From NCBI RefSeq assembly GCF_000422985.1, contig NZ_AUHC01000009.1, positions 88,296 to 152,295 on the forward strand: 64,000 nucleotides of DNA, written 5' to 3'. The notes beneath the pieces are model-generated. The model did no database searches. It was not told where the DNA came from and worked only from the letters and a program-made list of their open reading frames with translations. The stretch is from Erythrobacter cryptus DSM 12079. Lineage in GTDB: Bacteria > Pseudomonadota > Alphaproteobacteria > Sphingomonadales > Sphingomonadaceae. The position numbers were made by a program, and so were the translations under genes. Shown here piece by piece: positions 62,164-64,000 of this stretch. The number at the start of each line of letters is the position of its first letter. Within the stretch, counting starts at the first letter, position 1.

Positions 62164-63165
62164 ATGGCAACCGCATCGATGCTGGCAGCGCCGGGTGCCG
62201 AGCGCACCGCCGTCTTTCCGCCCGGCTTCGGGCGGCGGGTGCTGCTGACCGTCGATACCGAGGAGGAGTTCGACTGGAAGGCGCCTTTTCGCCGGGAAGG
62301 CTTCGGGCTCAGCCACATCGCCGCGATCCCGCGCTTCCAGGCCTTCTGCGAGCGCATCGGTGCGCATCCGGTCTATCTCGTCGATTGGCCGGTGGTGCAT
62401 GATCGCGCCGCCATCGAAGTGATCGGCGATGCGGTGCGGCGCGGCACCGCCGAAGTGGGCATCCAGCTTCATCCCTGGGTCAATCCGCCCTTCGAGGAAG
62501 AGGTGAGCGAGCACAATTCCTTTGCCGGCAATCTCTCCCCGGCGCTCGAGGCGGCCAAGTTCACCCGCCTGCGCGATGCGATCGAGGCGGCCTTCGGCAC
62601 CGCCCCGCAGATCTACCGCGCGGGGCGCTACGGGCTGGGGCCGCACACCGCCGAGCTGCTGCTCGCCGCGGGCGTGCGCATCGACACCTCGGTGCGCAGC
62701 CTGTTCGATTACAGCCATCAGGGCGGGCCGGACTACAGCCACCATCCGCCGCTGCCCTATTGGGTGGATGATGAGCGCCGCCTGCTCGAACTGCCGGTGA
62801 CCAGCGTCTATTCGGGCCGCCTCAAGCAGTTCGGGCCGATGCTGCACCGGGTCGAACGGCACCTGCCGACCTTCTACTCGGGCCTGTCGCGCTTCAACCT
62901 CATCGAGCGTATCGCGCTCACGCCCGAGGGCGTCTCGGCCGCCGAAGCCCGGCGCGGCATCGACCTCGCGCTTGCCGCCGGCCTGCCGGTGCTGGTGCTC
63001 TCGTTCCACAGCCCGACGCTTGCCCCGGGGCACACGCCCTATGCCCCGACGCCAGAGGCGGTGGAGCAGCTCTATGCGTGGTTCGCCGAGGTCTATGCCG
63101 CGCTCGCCGAACGCGGGGTGAAAAGCTGCACCGTCGCCGAGGTGATCGCGGCAATCGGCAGCTGA
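62164..63165 (+). CDS. Polysaccharide deacetylase-family protein
   Basis: The 333-residue protein has the NodB-type fold. The metal/catalytic DTEEEFDW lies near residues 31-38, IQLHPWVNPPFEEEVSEHNS has the conserved His and Asn/Ser positions, and YRAGRYGLGPHTAELLLAAG follows. LVLSFHSPTLAPGHTPYAPT holds the C-terminal His. No signal peptide is visible, which suggests a cytoplasmic or lipid-linked substrate. Proteins of this group occur in sugar-polymer loci, but none surrounds this one. It stands alone before the tRNA pair. Confidence 0.85.
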   Translation: MATASMLAAPGAERTAVFPPGFGRRVLLTVDTEEEFDWKAPFRREGFGLSHIAAIPRFQAFCERIGAHPVYLVDWPVVHDRAAIEVIGDAVRRGTAEVGIQLHPWVNPPFEEEVSEHNSFAGNLSPALEAAKFTRLRDAIEAAFGTAPQIYRAGRYGLGPHTAELLLAAGVRIDTSVRSLFDYSHQGGPDYSHHPPLPYWVDDERRLLELPVTSVYSGRLKQFGPMLHRVERHLPTFYSGLSRFNLIERIALTPEGVSAAEARRGIDLALAAGLPVLVLSFHSPTLAPGHTPYAPTPEAVEQLYAWFAEVYAALAERGVKSCTVAEVIAAIGS

Positions 63166-63241
63166 GGCGCGCTCGGCGCTTGTGCGCGGGCACGCTCCGC
63201 ATTAGGGCAAGGCACTGCCCTGCCCTGCCCGATCCTGCCAC

Positions 63242-63314
63242 GGGCCTGTAGCTCAGCGGTTAGAGCTGGCCGCTCATAACGGCTAGGTCGCGGGTTCGAA
63301 TCCTGCCGGGCCCA
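63242..63314 (+). tRNA. tRNA with CAT anticodon, probably tRNA-Ile2 (CCA not fully encoded)
   Basis: GGGCCTG pairs with CGGGCCC (63307-63313), with discriminator A at 63314. The anticodon CAT is at 63275-63277. The body (GCGGTTAGAGCTGG, then AACGGCTAGGTCGC) is more like the lysidine-modified tRNA-Ile2 than elongator tRNA-Met; the amino-acid identity should be treated as likely, not proven. The next bases after the discriminator are CCG, so CCA is added post-transcriptionally. Confidence 0.85.
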
Positions 63315-63372
63315 CCGGGGCGGGGGGCGGTTGGTAATGCAAGGCCGGCCCCACAGGGCCGGGCGGAAGTGT

Positions 63373-63449
<77 letters not shown>

Positions 63450-63556
63450 CTTTCGGCACTTTAGACCTCCAAATCTCTGGTTTTGCAGGATTTTCCCCAA
63501 ACTGAGGAAATTGGTTGGGAATCATTGTGCGCGATTGTGCCCCAAATTGTGCCAGG

Positions 63557-64000
63557 GTGATCTGTTACGAGCCGTCGCGGTCCGATGACGGGGCGCTACG
63601 CCAAAGGCTGCGCGAGCTGGCGGCGGAACGTCGTCGGTTCGGTTACCGCCGCCTGGGCTACCTGCTGGCGCGAGAGGGCATCGCCCCCAACCACAAGAAT
63701 CTGCTGCGCATCTACCGCGAGGAAGGACTGCGCGTGCGGCGCCGTGGCGGCCGGAAGCGGGCGCTGGGCACGCGCAGGCCAATGGTGCTGCCGGATGGTC
63801 CGAACCAGCGTCGGAGCCTCGAGTTGGGCGCTGCGCGCCCTTCTCCGCTTCGCTTCGAATCCGTCTCCGACAGCCTGATCTGCGGTCGGCGCTTCCGCAT
63901 CCTGTGCGTGGTCGATGATTATACGCGGGAGTGCCTGGCGCTGGTGGCCGATACATCGCTGTCCGGTGCTCGGGTAGCGCGGGAACTGACCAGCCTGATG
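63557..64000 (+). mobile_element. IS3-family transposase (orfB) remnant, 5'-truncated and internally altered
   Basis: An open frame from 63557 runs off the window end (148 codons seen). VICYEPSRSDDGALRQRL, RRFGYRRLGYLLAREG and LRIYREEGLRVRRRGGRK are the N-terminal part of an IS3 (IS407-like) OrfB integrase. After RRSLE there are 12 extra codons (63824-63859) before SVSDSLICGRRFRILCVVDD and TRECLALVADTSLSGARVAR. Family members have W-SLDFVSD here, with the first catalytic Asp, so this copy has lost that residue (Asp to Glu, Trp to Arg) and is probably inactive. No orfA or left inverted repeat is visible. The context is the edge of tRNA-Pro. Confidence 0.8.

Overview
The window looks like chromosomal DNA of a high-GC alphaproteobacterium, most likely a sphingomonad (order Sphingomonadales). 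Three things point there. The first is the gene content and strong G/C third-position bias throughout. The second is the bam cluster, in which fabZ directly follows skp with no lpxD between them; this fits a lineage that uses glycosphingolipids in place of lipid A. The third is tandem copies of the alphaproteobacterial LexA box (GTTC-N7-GTTC). Nearly everything is core chromosome; only the last ~450 bases (a decayed IS3 transposase beside two tRNA genes) look mobile.

Layout. 1-11064, minus strand: translation, lipid and envelope genes in the order rpsB, tsf, pyrH, frr, uppS, cdsA, dxr, rseP, bamA, skp, fabZ, tightly packed with several overlaps. 11287-16684: a small membrane-protein gene behind two LexA boxes, the phospholipid pair psd-pssA, an unassigned beta-ketoacyl-ACP synthase III-like gene divergent from an uncharacterised GNAT/FemAB-like gene, and a NhaR-like LysR regulator. 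16762-20752: dabB-dabA, a two-subunit DAB inorganic-carbon pump next to that regulator. 20753-21096: the only gene-free stretch above 300 bases, containing a perfect parS site. 21097-26148: a TonB-dependent receptor, tRNA-Tyr, rlmB and a lipoprotein.

26263-37924: hupB, lon, ebfC, dnaX, the SRP RNA gene, an NDUFS4-like complex I accessory subunit, hrpB, a polyprenyl diphosphate synthase, chorismate mutase, and an ECF sigma factor with a membrane partner. 38012-41385: a PhoPQ-like two-component pair with a PepSY protein and a SIMPL-domain protein. 41489-49143: uup, small orphan genes, a glycosyltransferase, and yajC-secD-secF. 49356-53855: tRNA-Pro(GGG), then a molybdenum hydroxylase locus (IorA/IorB-type subunits, MobA-like nucleotidyltransferase, XdhC-like maturation factor). 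54021-62136: a CitE-like lyase, a lone holin-family gene, a candidate structured RNA, aroQ, accB-accC, type II NADH dehydrogenase, an Lrp/AsnC regulator and a soluble histidine kinase with a degenerate ATPase domain. 62164-64000: a polysaccharide deacetylase-like gene, two tRNAs and the transposase remnant.

How the genes connect. Isoprenoid supply (dxr, uppS, polyprenyl synthase), phospholipid synthesis (cdsA, pssA, psd) and outer-membrane assembly (bamA, skp, rseP) sit with the translation genes. DabAB would supply bicarbonate, which acetyl-CoA carboxylase (accB-accC, 36 kb away) and other carboxylases consume. The less explained items are the LexA-box-controlled small membrane protein, parS beside dabA, the palindrome within the promoter of the DUF4188 gene, the holin/structured-RNA neighbourhood and the degenerate kinase. 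All assignments come from reading the sequence; no database search was possible.
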